From the NCBI GenBank assembly GCA_963802355.1, contig CAWDIV010000014.1, forward strand, positions 186,001 to 250,000: DNA of 64,000 bases. Direction: 5' to 3'. The notes below the pieces were generated by a model, which saw nothing but the letters and a program-made list of their open reading frames with translations, was not told the origin of the DNA and searched no databases. The position numbers and the translations under genes were made by a program. Shown one piece after another: positions 63,842 to 64,000 of this stretch. The first letter of the stretch is position 1, and every line of letters starts with the position of its first letter. Source of the DNA: SG8-41 sp963802355. GTDB lineage: Bacteria; Pseudomonadota; Gammaproteobacteria; Burkholderiales; SG8-41.

Positions 63842-64000
63842 ATGAAGCGAAACAGGATATCGCAGCGGCGCAGACATCTGATAATTGCCGGTCTTGCCGG
63901 CGTCGTCACACCCACGAGCATCTTCGGCCGACAACGCGGCGATGCGCTGATCGCCGACCTTTCCGCAACTACGGGCGGCGGCAAGGCTGCCTTCGTCGTC
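63842..64000 (+). CDS. Protein with Tat-like signal, cut by the window end
   Basis: AAGGAGAGG precedes ATG 63842, giving MKRNRISQRRRHLIIAGLAG. This resembles a Tat leader (basic SQRRRHLI followed by a hydrophobic stretch) and continues past base 64000. Only 53 residues are visible, ending GGGKAAFVV. The mature part is too short to name. It is divergent from the FAH-family gene and may have its promoter in the 250-base gap between them. Confidence 0.6.
   Translation, partial: MKRNRISQRRRHLIIAGLAGVVTPTSIFGRQRGDALIADLSATTGGGKAAFVV

Overview
The window is GC-rich, gene-dense chromosomal DNA that looks like a betaproteobacterium of the Burkholderiales type, probably from an environmental or uncultured lineage. 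The main evidence is nine copies of the Bug/TctC family of periplasmic solute-binding proteins in 64 kb. That expansion is typical of Bordetella, Cupriavidus and relatives. Genes for amidases, hydantoinase-type and other amidohydrolases, alpha/beta hydrolases, an IorAB-type molybdenum hydroxylase and PQQ dehydrogenases surround them. I see no rRNA, tRNA, CRISPR array, phage module or intact insertion sequence.

Layout. 1-2.6 kb: 3' end of an amidase gene, an alpha/beta hydrolase, a deleted Bug pseudogene and two duplicated gene 5' ends. 2.9-9.2 kb: a polysaccharide operon (UDP-glucuronate decarboxylase, UDP-glucose 4-epimerase, a glycoside hydrolase-GT2 fusion membrane protein, an ABC exporter). 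9.3-18.2 kb: nitrogenous-compound catabolism (Bug proteins, peptidase E, DUF1989, ketopantoate reductase-like protein, dihydropyrimidinase, ATZ/TRZ-type amidohydrolase). 18.4-21.8 kb: an A/T-richer island with a methyltransferase and two related glycosyltransferase-like genes. 21.9-34.5 kb: more Bug genes, a TIR-like (ThsB-type) gene, isoquinoline 1-oxidoreductase-type subunits, a beta-propeller protein, hydrolases and a GST. 34.6-40.6 kb: CHAD protein, App1-like phosphatase, an atypical type II dehydroquinase-like protein, a cupin, a zinc-ribbon protein and an AI-2E family permease. 40.6-45.1 kb: a signalling cluster (Ser/Thr kinase, haem-motif HAMP sensor, FecR protein, and a divergent cyclase-FHA protein). 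45.2-53.2 kb: SDR, two Bug genes, gene remnants, an amidohydrolase, an MFS transporter and a second amidase. 53.4-56.9 kb: a compact lipid-type operon (fatty acid hydroxylase/sterol desaturase, a ketosynthase III fused to a haem-oxygenase-like diiron domain, and an unrecognised protein). 56.9-63.6 kb: ettA, cytochrome c, two tandem PQQ dehydrogenases and an FAH-family hydrolase. The window ends inside a gene with a Tat-like signal.

Three themes cut across the window. First, many genes are whole except for a single frame change, which suggests either base-level indel errors in the assembly or widespread decay. Second, short tandem repeats of about seven bases, with a different sequence each time, lie directly 3' of many stop codons. 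Several palindromic repeat families also occupy the intergenic spaces. Third, truncated or duplicated gene fragments (peptidase E, ettA, Bug, FAD oxidase, enolase superfamily, AlaX) show past rearrangement. The best candidates for undescribed biology are the ketosynthase-diiron oxidase fusion operon, the hydrolase-GT2 fusion exporter operon, the atypical dehydroquinase/App1 pair and the 3'-end heptamer repeats.
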